DNA of 64,000 nt from Pseudoalteromonas fuliginea (GTDB lineage: Bacteria; Pseudomonadota; Gammaproteobacteria; Enterobacterales; Alteromonadaceae): positions 1 to 64,000 of the forward strand of contig NZ_JJNZ01000026.1 of assembly GCF_000690055.1 (NCBI RefSeq), in the 5' to 3' direction. Below, piece after piece: positions 25,786 through 34,637 of the stretch; the stretch's first letter is position 1; every line of letters begins with the position of its first letter. A program made the position numbers and the translations under genes. The notes beneath the pieces were generated by a model that was not told the DNA's origin, made no database searches, and worked only from the letters and a program-made list of their open reading frames with translations.

Positions 25786-28099
25786 TGCGGTACCTGCGCT
25801 CATATAAAGATTTATTCACATTTTTAGCTGCATTAACGAGTGGTTCGTAAGGAATATCAGCCACATTTACGAAACCCACATTGTAGTTTTCGCCATCGTA
25901 TGCACGCCCTGTTAAAGGTGAGTCTATATATTGAAACCAATGCGCGCCGACAAAATAAGGGTTATCAATTACGCTATTCATATAATTTTGGTATTTTGAT
26001 CCGCGCTCTTGCTGCGATTGAGTATGTATTAGTCCAGGGTTTAGCAGACCCGAATCAAGAGCTCCATTATGAAACTCGCCAATAATACTTGGCATATCTA
26101 TATCCGACAAAAACTCCCAAAACTCTTGGTTTAAGCCTTCTCGATAATAATTGTAACTCATTACATCAACGTGAGCTGCACTGGCGGCTCTAATTTCAGG
26201 AGTCATTCCCCAATCGGCAAAACGCGCTCCCATATTTAACTGATTTGGTAAGTGTTTGGTAATTGCTTCATCCACCACTGCAAAATACTGATTAGCATAA
26301 TGGAACAACATCGCTGATAAATCGGTATTAACGTGATCGTTAAACTGGGTTAAAGTCACTCCCTCTGCAAACTCATCCCACGATGAGAGTGTTGTATTCC
26401 ATGCTTTATTTAATTTACTTATTTTGCTGTATTTATTTTTCATTAAAAGTACAAATTCAGCTTTAGTTGGACTATTTTTGGCATTATTTTTAAGTGTATT
26501 AATGGCAATGCCGTAACGTGTGGTATCTGAATTCATCATGCCCCAGCTTTTTTCGTTATCAATAAACACTCCAACACACCATGGACTGTTTTTGACTTGC
26601 TGAGCTACTTTTGCAAGTGTTATATCGGCGCGCTCAACAAATAAAGGATCGAATGGATCTGGTAGTGGGCTCCAATAATCGTTACCGCTGCTTACTGTTT
26701 TAAAGTTACCAATGATCCATGCATTAGCAAAATAAGGTAATTTTTTAGTATGGTAATACTGCTCTTCTATCCAGTTACCAAACGATGTAAAACCCCACGA
26801 CAACATACGATTAACGGTTGTTTTTTGCCATTGTTTCATTAATTCATTGTTGTTATGTGTCTGATACTTTCGCTCTAAGTTCGCGCGATAAAAGCTAAAC
26901 GTTTCGCCTTTTTTAACTGCTCCACTGTGTACTTCGCGTCTGTAGCCATAATTATCGGCAAGGGGATCGTCCTGTTTTGGTAGCCAGTTAAACATCTCAG
27001 CTCTGAGCTTTGAGCTTTGATAACGTGTTGGCCAAGCAGCTACAGGCGCTGGGTTTAATCCAAGTGAGTCTTCGGGTGTTAAGTCGCCAGCTTCGCGTTG
27101 TTTAATATAACTTTGATCAAAATCGTAGCCAGTAATCGTTGAGGTGTTTGCCATGCGGACGTTATCGATACCGGTCGAAAAATACAGATAACCTTCTGGG
27201 TCGACTAAACTCCATTTACCTTTGTATTTTTCGGTTCTAAAATACCCTGTAGCCTTTAATTGCGGGCCATTTTTCCAGCCGCTAAACTTAGAGCGCCCTT
27301 GCAGTGGTTGTGCTTGCAGCTGAGCTTGTTCCTTTTGTGAGATAACTAATAGCTGCTCAGTTGACGTAACCTTGTTAATAAAGTTTAACTTTGCATTCTG
27401 TCCAAATTCATCCACCAACCCTTTGAGGTAATTTACATCAAAATTAGTTGGTTTTATCAAGCGTAAGTTATCAATTAAAAAACGTTTATCTTCAAGTAAG
27501 CCCTTTACACCAAGCGACACCTTTACAATGCTGCTTACATCTATATTTTTTTGCCCACCCCTATAAATAATAGGTGTATAACCGCTATGCCAACTGGGTG
27601 GATTTGAGCGAATGCCTGAGTTTATATTAAGGTTAGCGCCTTTAAGCTCGATGTAATAAGTGTTTTCTGAGTGCCCGGGTACAACGACACTGCGTGTTTG
27701 TGACTTGCCTGACTTATCGGTAGTTTTCACATAAATATGGGTGGATGCGCTATTAGGATTTTGAATATCAATCGCAAGGGCAAAGTTACCAATAGCTTGC
27801 CAATCCCAACCTTGTGGATTAACGAACTCAAAATCGCTTTCGGTGTGTGATTTAGAGTATAGATTTACTTGTAATTTATGATTGCCACTTTGCTCAACAA
27901 GTTTAGTAGAAGCATTAATGGTATTTATATTATCGCTGTAATTGTTTTTTTCGAAATCAAAAATAACAAGCTGTTTCTTAAAATCAACGACTGTATTGTT
28001 CGGTTTTTTTTCTGATATTTTTCCATTATTACACCCTGCAAGTCCTATTAAACAGCAAAGCATTAGTGTCAATCTTACGTCTTTAGGTATGTGATTCAT
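25772..28099 (-). CDS. GH50 beta-agarase lipoprotein
   Basis: The 775-residue protein has a lipoprotein signal with lipobox LAGC (Cys23), so it is probably held in a membrane facing the periplasm or the outside. An N-terminal carbohydrate-binding-like beta domain (about 40-215) precedes the GH50 barrel, with WSLVDPEGYLYFSTGIDNV, the probable acid/base E516 in FIDNEKSWG and the nucleophile E675 in IIGEFHNGA. GH50 enzymes are mostly exo-agarases that release neoagarobiose. It complements the endo-acting GH86. It is first in an operon with the lactonase. An operator-like palindrome lies about 108 bases upstream. Confidence 0.9.
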   Translation of the reverse strand: MNHIPKDVRLTLMLCCLIGLAGCNNGKISEKKPNNTVVDFKKQLVIFDFEKNNYSDNINTINASTKLVEQSGNHKLQVNLYSKSHTESDFEFVNPQGWDWQAIGNFALAIDIQNPNSASTHIYVKTTDKSGKSQTRSVVVPGHSENTYYIELKGANLNINSGIRSNPPSWHSGYTPIIYRGGQKNIDVSSIVKVSLGVKGLLEDKRFLIDNLRLIKPTNFDVNYLKGLVDEFGQNAKLNFINKVTSTEQLLVISQKEQAQLQAQPLQGRSKFSGWKNGPQLKATGYFRTEKYKGKWSLVDPEGYLYFSTGIDNVRMANTSTITGYDFDQSYIKQREAGDLTPEDSLGLNPAPVAAWPTRYQSSKLRAEMFNWLPKQDDPLADNYGYRREVHSGAVKKGETFSFYRANLERKYQTHNNNELMKQWQKTTVNRMLSWGFTSFGNWIEEQYYHTKKLPYFANAWIIGNFKTVSSGNDYWSPLPDPFDPLFVERADITLAKVAQQVKNSPWCVGVFIDNEKSWGMMNSDTTRYGIAINTLKNNAKNSPTKAEFVLLMKNKYSKISKLNKAWNTTLSSWDEFAEGVTLTQFNDHVNTDLSAMLFHYANQYFAVVDEAITKHLPNQLNMGARFADWGMTPEIRAASAAHVDVMSYNYYREGLNQEFWEFLSDIDMPSIIGEFHNGALDSGLLNPGLIHTQSQQERGSKYQNYMNSVIDNPYFVGAHWFQYIDSPLTGRAYDGENYNVGFVNVADIPYEPLVNAAKNVNKSLYERRYRNDKN

Positions 28100-28206
28100 G
28101 TTGAGCCTATTATTGTGTTGGTTTAATAGCGAGCTTTAAAGTAGCAAAGCTAAAAGCATTTAAAACTAGGTAGGATAATTACACAACACTGAAACCAAAA
28201 CAATTA

Positions 28207-28218
28207 ACTGTTAACAAT
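28207..28218. promoter_or_regulatory. PUL operator-like site (11/12), GH50 upstream region
   Basis: ACTGTTAACAAT differs from the palindrome at position 2 only. It lies about 108 bases before the GH50 ATG. Confidence 0.5.
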
Positions 28219-28449
28219 AGCAGTAAATCTAAAGATACACTCTGATTATAAAAAGTTCGAAAATCACTTTGTAAGTGCTTAATAAACAATATCTTATTTA
28301 TTTTTTATTGTTGAAATGAATTAGTTTATATGATTTAAATATAAATAATTTTAGGCGAATTAATAAAATGTACTGACTACATTTATAGATACTTGATTGT
28401 TCATAAAACTGTTTATCGGTGTTTTTAGCCTATTTAACGCAAAAATAAA

Positions 28450-28464
28450 AGTTATGGTATAACA
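28450..28464 (+). promoter_or_regulatory. Zur-like box 1
   Basis: AGTTATGGTATAACA fits the gammaproteobacterial Zur pattern TGTTATA-N-TATAACA with a perfect right half and two mismatches on the left. Confidence 0.5.
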
Positions 28465-28487
28465 TTGTTGATTCGTTCATTTCTCGG

Positions 28488-28502
28488 TGTTATATTATAT
28501 CA
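28488..28502 (+). promoter_or_regulatory. Zur-like box 2
   Basis: TGTTATATTATATCA fits the Zur pattern with one mismatch and lies 29 bases before the receptor start. Two boxes in a row support zinc control. Confidence 0.55.
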
Positions 28503-28531
28503 CAACATAATAACCGCGAACCAATATATCC

Positions 28532-30913
28532 ATGACAAAGCTAACATTAATCTCCTCCGCTATTTTTTCTGTTTTATGTTCTCATTCAGTACTTGCTGCC
28601 ACAATTAATGGCAAAGTAACAGATAATAAAAATCAACCAATTCAAAATGCGACTATTCATATACATGGTAAGACACAAGGCGTAAAAAGTAATGAGCTTG
28701 GCGAATTCTCTATTGAAGTTGATACAGCAAGCCAACTGCATATAAGTAAAAATAATTACATTGATTCTCGAATAGATGTTACAGGTTTATCTAACAATGT
28801 AACCGTTTCTCTTAAACCAACCTCGGTAGAAACTGTTGTTGTGTATGCCTCAGCGCTTCATAAAAATAGTCTAGAAATGATTTCTCCAGTGAGTGTTTTA
28901 TCTGGTGATGAGCTTAGAAATAAATCTAAACCTACACTTGGTGAAACGCTAAAGGGTTTGCCAGGTGTTAACGCCAGCTACTTTGGCCCTGTTTCTTCAA
29001 GCCCTATTATTCGTGGTTTAGGTGGCCCTCGCGTTAAAATCATGCAAAATGGTTTAGATAGCAGTGATGCGTCGCGTATTGGTCCAGACCACGCAACATC
29101 AAGCGATAGTTTAGCCGCAGAGCAGATAGAAGTATTACGCGGCCCAAGTACCCTACTTTATGGCTCGGGTGCGATTGGTGGTGTAGTAAATGTAGTAGAT
29201 AACCGCATTCCTACTAGTAACATTGATGAACTAACGGGCGCGGCAGAATACAGTCACGACACTGTATCAAACGCTAATACATATGCTGCAAAATTAGAAA
29301 GCGGTTATAACAATTTTAATTTTCATTTTGATGGTACAAAACGTACAGGTGATGATTATCAAACACCTACTTTTACTATCTCAGATGAAGATGGCGATGT
29401 AGAAATTGAAAACTCAGTAGAAAATACCTTTATCGATAGTGAAACAGTTAACTTTGGTACTAGCTATGTTGGGGAGCACTTAACGGTTGGTTTTTCATAT
29501 GGCAATATAGAAACTGATTACGGTATTCCGGGGCATGAACATCATCACGAACATGATCACGAAGACGAAACTGAAGAAGAGCATGCTGAGCATGAAGATG
29601 AAACGGCCGAAGACCCAGTTTATGCTCATTTAGAGCAAGACCGCTGGCAAGGACTTGTAAGTTACGCACTGCATAATAACTGGATTGAAACAATCAAATT
29701 ACGTGTTGGCTACACTGATTATTCGCATAGCGAAATTGAAGACGGTGCAATTGGTACAACCTTTACAAATAAAACGACAGAAGCACGTTTAAATGTAGAG
29801 CATAAATTTGCTGATTGGCACGGTATGGTTGGTTATCATTACAGTGATTCTGATTACGATGCTATTGGTGAAGAAGCATTTACACCAGCGAGCGTAACAA
29901 CAACTAACGCTGTGTATTTATTAGAAGAACGTGAATTTGGTGATGTGACAGTAGAGCTGGGCGCACGTGTTGAAGATTATAAAATAAAAAGCCAAATTTC
30001 AGAAGTTGAACACGGCCATGATCATGACGAAGTTGAAGATGACCATGACGATGAAGAAACTATCGGTTACAGCAAAAGTTTTACTAATGTAAGTGTATCT
30101 GCTGGCGCTATTTGGCAATACAAACCAGGCCATAGTATTGCGACGAGTATTTCTCATTCAGAACGTGCACCACTCTCTGCTGAATTATTATCCAATGGCT
30201 TACACATTGCCACTGGTACGTATGAGCTAGGTCTTGGGTATAACATTGAAGGTAATGAAGCACATTTCGAACCAGAAAATATTAAACAAGAAACCTCAAC
30301 AAACTTAGATTTAAGTTTTAGACGTTTTAGTGGCGATTTTGGTTATACCGTTAACTTTTTCTATAACGATATTAAAAACTTTTACTTTCAAGAAAATACA
30401 GGATTAGTATTTGACGAAGAGGATGGTTTAGAATCAGCTATTGGTGCCCATGACGATGCCGTTGCCGTTTATCAGTTCACAAGTAAAGACGCTGAGCTTT
30501 ATGGAATTGAGTTTGATGCACATTACCAAATAACACCAAGCGCTATGGTAAAAGTATTTGGCGACTCGACTCGCGCTAAATTAAAAGACGATGAAGGTAA
30601 TTTACCGCGTATTCCAGCTAATAAGTTAGGTTCTGAATTGCAATACACTTTAGGTGATTTACAGTTGACACTTACTGGCACGCATTACTTTGATCAAAGT
30701 GATATAACGGCCTTTGAAACTAAAACAGATGGTTATACATTATTCGATGCACAGGCTAACTACCAATTAGGATTAGGCGCAATAGATGCACAACTTTATC
30801 TAAATGTAGATAATATTACTGACGAGTTAGGCTTTGTGCATACCTCTTTTATTAAAGATACCGCCCCACTTCCAGGCAGAAACTTTCGCTTTGGTGTTCG
30901 TGGTTATTTTTAA
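28532..30913 (+). CDS. TonB-dependent receptor, ZnuD-like zinc uptake
   Basis: The 793-residue protein has a signal peptide (cleavage after SVLA near residue 23), a carboxypeptidase-regulatory-like domain (about 24-95), a plug with SPIIRGLGGPRVKIMQNG and a beta-barrel ending FRFGVRGYF. Two His/Asp/Glu-rich loops, near residues 335-355 (HEHHHEHDHEDE) and 493-510 (HGHDHDEVEDDHDDEE), are typical of zinc-capturing outer membrane receptors. It probably imports zinc under zinc shortage, in line with the two Zur-like boxes upstream. It is divergent from the GH50 operon and not part of the agar pathway by function. Confidence 0.85.
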   Translation: MTKLTLISSAIFSVLCSHSVLAATINGKVTDNKNQPIQNATIHIHGKTQGVKSNELGEFSIEVDTASQLHISKNNYIDSRIDVTGLSNNVTVSLKPTSVETVVVYASALHKNSLEMISPVSVLSGDELRNKSKPTLGETLKGLPGVNASYFGPVSSSPIIRGLGGPRVKIMQNGLDSSDASRIGPDHATSSDSLAAEQIEVLRGPSTLLYGSGAIGGVVNVVDNRIPTSNIDELTGAAEYSHDTVSNANTYAAKLESGYNNFNFHFDGTKRTGDDYQTPTFTISDEDGDVEIENSVENTFIDSETVNFGTSYVGEHLTVGFSYGNIETDYGIPGHEHHHEHDHEDETEEEHAEHEDETAEDPVYAHLEQDRWQGLVSYALHNNWIETIKLRVGYTDYSHSEIEDGAIGTTFTNKTTEARLNVEHKFADWHGMVGYHYSDSDYDAIGEEAFTPASVTTTNAVYLLEEREFGDVTVELGARVEDYKIKSQISEVEHGHDHDEVEDDHDDEETIGYSKSFTNVSVSAGAIWQYKPGHSIATSISHSERAPLSAELLSNGLHIATGTYELGLGYNIEGNEAHFEPENIKQETSTNLDLSFRRFSGDFGYTVNFFYNDIKNFYFQENTGLVFDEEDGLESAIGAHDDAVAVYQFTSKDAELYGIEFDAHYQITPSAMVKVFGDSTRAKLKDDEGNLPRIPANKLGSELQYTLGDLQLTLTGTHYFDQSDITAFETKTDGYTLFDAQANYQLGLGAIDAQLYLNVDNITDELGFVHTSFIKDTAPLPGRNFRFGVRGYF

Positions 30914-30945
30914 TAATTAAAAATCGTTTTAGCTTATATATTTAT

Positions 30946-30970
30946 AAACCGCATTTTATTAATGCGGTTT
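30946..30970 (+). terminator. Terminator after the zinc receptor
   Basis: AAACCGCATT and AATGCGGTTT arms with a 5-base loop are followed by TTTT. Confidence 0.85.
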
Positions 30971-30987
30971 TTTTATTGTTAGAATAC

Positions 30988-31191
30988 ATATCCGTAATAA
31001 TAGTTAATCAATTTAAGGGATTAAATCTGACTCTAACTGTGTTAAAAATTCTGATATACGATTGCATGGATGTAGGAGGTAGAGCAATGCAGGAGCAATT
31101 AGTGATAAAAATTAATTAAAGAAATTTTTGCCTTGTTATGGACACAATTTTCTTAGCGCAAAATAGACCACTTAATTAATCGAATTGGTAT
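30988..31191 (-). repeat. Dispersed intergenic repeat, copy A
   Basis: Its reverse complement shares the blocks TAAGAAAATT, AGGCAAAAATTTC, a TATAT/TTTTAAC/CAGTTA segment, TTTAATCCCTTAAA and TATTATTACGGAT, in the same order, with copy B at about 49780-49906. Copy A has roughly 48 extra bases in the middle. It is likely a degenerate interspersed element. Confidence 0.6.
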
Positions 31192-31214
31192 AAAACGCTT
31201 AGATTACAGATACA

Positions 31215-31247
31215 AAAAAGCCGTATTCAGATCGAATACGGCTTTTT
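31215..31247 (-). terminator. Terminator after fklB
   Basis: A 14-base perfect stem (AAAAAGCCGTATTC arms) with loop AGATC and flanking A/T runs can work on both strands; it lies 28 bases past the fklB stop. Confidence 0.85.
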
Positions 31248-31275
31248 AAACTCTTAATTTTAAAATTTATTTAAA

Positions 31276-31896
31276 TTAAGAAATGATTTCGTGTAGTTCA
31301 ACGTCAAATACAAGCGTTGAGAAAGGTGCGATTGCAGCACCTGCGCCACGTTCACCATAAGCAAGCTCATGAGGAACGTAGATACGCCATTTAGTACCTA
31401 CAGGCATCATTTGTAATGCTTCAGTCCAGCCTTTGATCACGCCACCAACTGGAAATTCAGCTGGTTCACCGCGCTCGTATGAGCTATCAAACACAGTACC
31501 GTTAATAAGTGTACCGTGGTAATCAACACGTACTGTAGACTCAGCTGTTGGCTTTTCGCCTTCGCCAGTTGCTAGTACTTCGTATTGAAGACCAGACTCA
31601 GTTACTGTGATTTCAGGACGTTTTGCGTTTTCTTCTAAGAATGAAATACCTTCTGCAGAAAGTACTTTAGACTCTTCTTCACGACGAGCTTGAATCTCTT
31701 CGTTAATTTTTTCAAATGCAGCTTGGATCTCAGGGATCTCAACTTGAAATGCGCTACCAGCGTACGCATCTTTCATGCCTTCAAATACTGAATTTAGGTT
31801 TAAGCCTTCAAAAGGATTAGACTTAAGTTGCTCACCCATTTGTAAGCCAATACCGTAACTTGCTTTTTCAGCATCTGTAGTAAAATTATCTGACAT
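31276..31896 (-). CDS. fklB: FKBP-type peptidyl-prolyl isomerase FklB
   Basis: The 206-residue protein has the FKBP22/Mip layout: an N-terminal helical dimerisation domain (about 1-90, KASYGIGLQMGEQLK and a long charged helix) and a C-terminal FKBP domain (95-206) with VRVDYHGTLINGTVFDSSYERG, GWTEALQMM and YGERGAG. It speeds cis-trans isomerisation at prolines during folding. No signal peptide is seen, so it is cytoplasmic, unlike secreted FkpA. It is a single-gene unit with its own terminator. Confidence 0.92.
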   Translation of the reverse strand: MSDNFTTDAEKASYGIGLQMGEQLKSNPFEGLNLNSVFEGMKDAYAGSAFQVEIPEIQAAFEKINEEIQARREEESKVLSAEGISFLEENAKRPEITVTESGLQYEVLATGEGEKPTAESTVRVDYHGTLINGTVFDSSYERGEPAEFPVGGVIKGWTEALQMMPVGTKWRIYVPHELAYGERGAGAAIAPFSTLVFDVELHEIIS

Positions 31897-31965
31897 AATG
31901 TGTTTTTCACGTTTTGTTAGTTAAAAGACGCGACTATGCTATCACAAAATAAACCGCGTTTGGGG

Positions 31966-32349
31966 CTAGTTTTTGCTGAGTTTTAGCTTAATTAGGCCAA
32001 CAATATAACTGCAAAGCGGCAAACTGAATAAAATTCCAACAAGTAGAGGCATTGTTAGTAATCCTGATTCGCCAAGCAGTAAAAATGGCACGACAAGCAG
32101 CCCTATACAACCGATAAAAACAGAGCCAATAACTGGCCAAAGCTTATCGTATTTAGTAATAAGATGGGCAGCTAAAACATTAAAACCAACACCATAAATT
32201 AAAGCGGTAATTAATGGGTAGTCTGGTTGAGCGTCTATAGCCATTTTTACTAATAAGCTAATAGCACTTTGATAGCAGTAACCAAATACCGTCCATAGTA
32301 AAGTATGTTTAATTAGTAATTGTGGGATTGATTGAATTTGTTTTGTCAT
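31966..32349 (-). CDS. Small integral membrane protein
   Basis: The 127-residue product has four hydrophobic spans (HTLLWTVFGYCYQSAISLLV; LITALIYGVGFNVLAAHLI; VIGSVFIGCIGLLVVPFLLL; LLVGILFSLPLCSYIVGLI). I do not recognise the family. A frame to 32379 exists but would begin inside the tRNA terminator; the ATG at 32349 with GGA eight bases upstream is preferred. It lies just downstream of the tRNA-Ser gene on the same strand. Confidence 0.65.
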   Translation of the reverse strand: MTKQIQSIPQLLIKHTLLWTVFGYCYQSAISLLVKMAIDAQPDYPLITALIYGVGFNVLAAHLITKYDKLWPVIGSVFIGCIGLLVVPFLLLGESGLLTMPLLVGILFSLPLCSYIVGLIKLKLSKN

Positions 32350-32366
32350 TTTTAGTTCCACATAGC

Positions 32367-32393
32367 AAAAAACCGCCAATAAGGCGGTTTTTT
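32367..32393 (-). terminator. Terminator after tRNA-Ser
   Basis: Perfect arms AAAAAACCGCC and GGCGGTTTTTT with loop AATAA lie seven bases beyond the tRNA 3' end. Confidence 0.88.
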
Positions 32394-32399
32394 AAATAA

Positions 32400-32490
32400 T
32401 GGTGGAGAGATAGGGATTTGAAGCCTAGATGGGCTATAAACCCATGCCGGTTTTCAAGACCGGTGCATTCGACCACTCTGCCATCTCTCC
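32400..32490 (-). tRNA. tRNA-Ser(UGA)
   Basis: Read on the minus strand, the gene has a GGAGAGA/TCTCTCC acceptor stem, a 3-bp D-stem, the anticodon stem CCGGT/ACCGG with loop CTTGAAA (anticodon TGA), a long variable arm ATGGG/CCCAT typical of class II serine tRNAs, and an encoded CCA. The T-arm is odd: TAGGC-TTCAAAT-CCCTA has C53 opposite C61, where a G-C pair is almost always found. The discriminator base is A rather than the usual G. Fold and identity are clear; full function is less sure. Confidence 0.9.
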
Positions 32491-32586
32491 GTACGGCGCG
32501 GATAATAGAGTGAAATGCATTGCTTGTAAAGAACTAATACACTCTAGTGAGTAAAAAATTAAATATATTTATTAATAATCTACTTG

Positions 32587-32964
32587 TTAGTAATACTGCT
32601 TTGGTCTTCGTGCAATAAACGAACAAATCAAACATGCTAACAAACTCAGTGCAAATAGCGTTATGCTTTGAAAAATCATATCAAATTGATTTAAATCACC
32701 ACTGGGTATCACAACAAGGATAAGGGTGGGTAATAGACTTAACATTAATACATAGCAACATATTTTAAATGCCCGACCAAAATCAAATCGTTTAGATTGT
32801 TGCATCCACCAAGTTAATATTACTAATACACCAATAGCCGAACCTGCCGCAAAATGCGCTATATTAGTACTCATAGCAACATAGAGTGTGACAAGAGCTC
32901 CCAAAACACCCCAGATTGACCATGCTAACCAGTTTTCTTTTTCACGTAAAAATAAATTACCCAT
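32587..32964 (-). CDS. Small membrane protein
   Basis: The 125-residue product (start at MGNLFLREKENW) has four hydrophobic spans (WSIWGVLGALVTLYVAMS; AAGSAIGVLVILTWW; ICCYVLMLSLLPTLILVVI; SITLFALSLLACLICSFI) and a basic C-terminus. I do not recognise the family. A longer frame to 33039 would add a basic, less conserved-looking N-terminus; neither start has a strong ribosome-binding site (GAAGA lies about eight bases before 32964). Confidence 0.55.
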   Translation of the reverse strand: MGNLFLREKENWLAWSIWGVLGALVTLYVAMSTNIAHFAAGSAIGVLVILTWWMQQSKRFDFGRAFKICCYVLMLSLLPTLILVVIPSGDLNQFDMIFQSITLFALSLLACLICSFIARRPKQYY

Positions 32965-33167
32965 CGTTTTCGTCTTCTTTATCGTTATTTTTATTAAGAC
33001 TTTCCATACATTATCAAAAAACAACCGATTAAAAAACAAACTGAAGAAGAATTATTATACTTTATGCTTCCAAGCACTTCTCACAGCCGAACCATTAATT
33101 TTTTCTCTAAGCAATATACAACATTAATGATTTAAGACTATTAGAATTAGGAAAAGTTCATACTATT

Positions 33168-33716
33168 TTACAAATAACTAAAATAATTTTCAGGTTTATG
33201 GCGAGCCGATTTTTTGCAATCTACAGTCGGCGTACCTATATATAAATAGCCCACTATTTCATCGTGTTCTTGCAAATTAAGTGCCTTTTTAACAGCCTGA
33301 CTTTGTGCAAAATACCCCGTACGCCAAACGCCACCTAAACCTTGTGCAAATGCGGCTTGTTGCATTGCCAATACACTGCATCCTGCACTTTGTATTTGCT
33401 CTATTCGAGGGACTTTTGGGTGTTCTTGGTATTTTGCAATCGCAATAATAATCATAGGTGCACGCAATGGAAGCTCTTTAGCACGATTAATCACTTTTTC
33501 TTCTTGTAGCTCTGTCACTGCACTTTGATGATAAATTTCGCCTAATTTATGGCGCGCATCACCCTGGGCAATAATAAACTGCCAAGGGGCTATACAACCA
33601 TGATCAGGAACACGTAATGCTGCTTGCTGAATAATTGCAAGTTGCTCCTCATTTGGCGCGGGATCAGTTAATTTTGGATCAGATTGACGGGTAAGTAGAA
33701 GCTCGATTGCGTTCAC
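33168..33716 (-). CDS. ydjA: YdjA-type nitroreductase family protein
   Basis: The 182-residue FMN-binding protein follows E. coli YdjA closely: AIELLLTRQSDPKL at the N-terminus, RVPDHGCIAPWQFI, RAPMIIIAIAKY, KVPRIEQIQSAGCSVLAMQ and GLGGVWRTGYF. It probably reduces nitro or quinone compounds with NAD(P)H; the natural substrate is not known. I set the start at GTG 33716, with AAGGAA six bases upstream, matching the family N-terminus; the longer ATG frame to 33794 adds an unlikely hydrophobic extension. Confidence 0.88.
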   Translation of the reverse strand: MNAIELLLTRQSDPKLTDPAPNEEQLAIIQQAALRVPDHGCIAPWQFIIAQGDARHKLGEIYHQSAVTELQEEKVINRAKELPLRAPMIIIAIAKYQEHPKVPRIEQIQSAGCSVLAMQQAAFAQGLGGVWRTGYFAQSQAVKKALNLQEHDEIVGYLYIGTPTVDCKKSARHKPENYFSYL

Positions 33717-33847
33717 AGCTATTTCCTTAAAATTAAAAACGTTAGGGTAGCATTTTAATGCTGAAAAAATAAATATTGAAAGTCTAAAACGCAAAACGGC
33801 TACATAAATAATAATTTAAGTAGCCGTTAGTAATACATGTTAAGTCG

Positions 33848-34534
33848 TTATTCTTTTAGAGCAACTCGCTTTAGCCAATAATCAATACTGACAAAACGTC
33901 CGCCGCCCATAAAAAATAAGCTAAATAGCATAGCAAAGTAGATTGCTGAAAACTCAATGCCATTGTTTAAAATCGATGGTTTACCTTTTTCGTATAAGTA
34001 ATCGGAAGAACCATGTTCTTCGACTAATCCACGAATTATCCCGATTCGGTTTTGTACTTCTAAAGAGTTATCGAGGCTTTCTTTGGCACCTGGAACAGAT
34101 AGCCAATCAAGTACTTGTGCTGCACTGGTATCAGGGTTTGTAGGTGCTATTGCAAACCAACCATTATGCCAATGCACTGATGTTGCCGCTACAACCATCG
34201 TGAACATCAGCGGAATGCTAACTAAGCGAGTGAGCAAACCAAGCAGTAAAAACCAGCCGCCTAAGAACTCACTCCACCCCGCTAAAAAAGCAAGTAAATC
34301 GGGAAAAGGTAATCCTAATCCCCATTCACTATTGCCAAACCATTGAACAACGTCGGGAGAGGCTAAAAAGTTATCAAAAAAACTTTCGGTTTCACCGCTT
34401 ATCGCAAGTTTATTGTAACCTGCAATAATCATTACTGGCGCTAAAATCAAACGAAATAGTAAAGCGGGTAAACCATCTAAAAATGATAATTTACCCAAAA
34501 TTGTATCGTAAATACCAATTATTTTATTTTTCAT
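33848..34534 (-). CDS. DoxX family membrane protein
   Basis: The 228-residue protein has DoxX hallmarks: LLFRLILAPVMIIAGYNKL in the first span, LPFPDLLAFLAGWSEFLGGWFLLLGLLTRLVSIPLM in the second and third, and a C-terminal span SAIYFAMLFSLFFMGGGRF followed by DYWL. An inserted soluble loop (about residues 120-185) makes it longer than simple DoxX proteins. Members are inner-membrane proteins linked to redox processes, with no fixed function. It is a single gene between nitroreductase and fadH on the same strand. Confidence 0.85.
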   Translation of the reverse strand: MKNKIIGIYDTILGKLSFLDGLPALLFRLILAPVMIIAGYNKLAISGETESFFDNFLASPDVVQWFGNSEWGLGLPFPDLLAFLAGWSEFLGGWFLLLGLLTRLVSIPLMFTMVVAATSVHWHNGWFAIAPTNPDTSAAQVLDWLSVPGAKESLDNSLEVQNRIGIIRGLVEEHGSSDYLYEKGKPSILNNGIEFSAIYFAMLFSLFFMGGGRFVSIDYWLKRVALKE

Positions 34535-34637
34535 GTGTGTCCTGTTCGTTCATTGTTTATTTAGTTATAGACTATAAACAACCAAGACCGCACTAAAACA
34601 AAAAGTATTTCATTGCACAAATATAGCATTATGTTCG

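Larger units (their letters stand above)
28100..28531. other. Divergent regulatory region, 432 bases
   Basis: The GH50 side contains one PUL operator-like site, and the receptor side contains two Zur-like boxes. The middle is very AT-rich with no gene visible. Confidence 0.6.
30914..31275. other. Intergenic region with terminators and dispersed repeat
   Basis: It holds the receptor terminator, a dispersed repeat copy (about 30988-31191) and the fklB terminator. No gene was seen. Confidence 0.6.
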
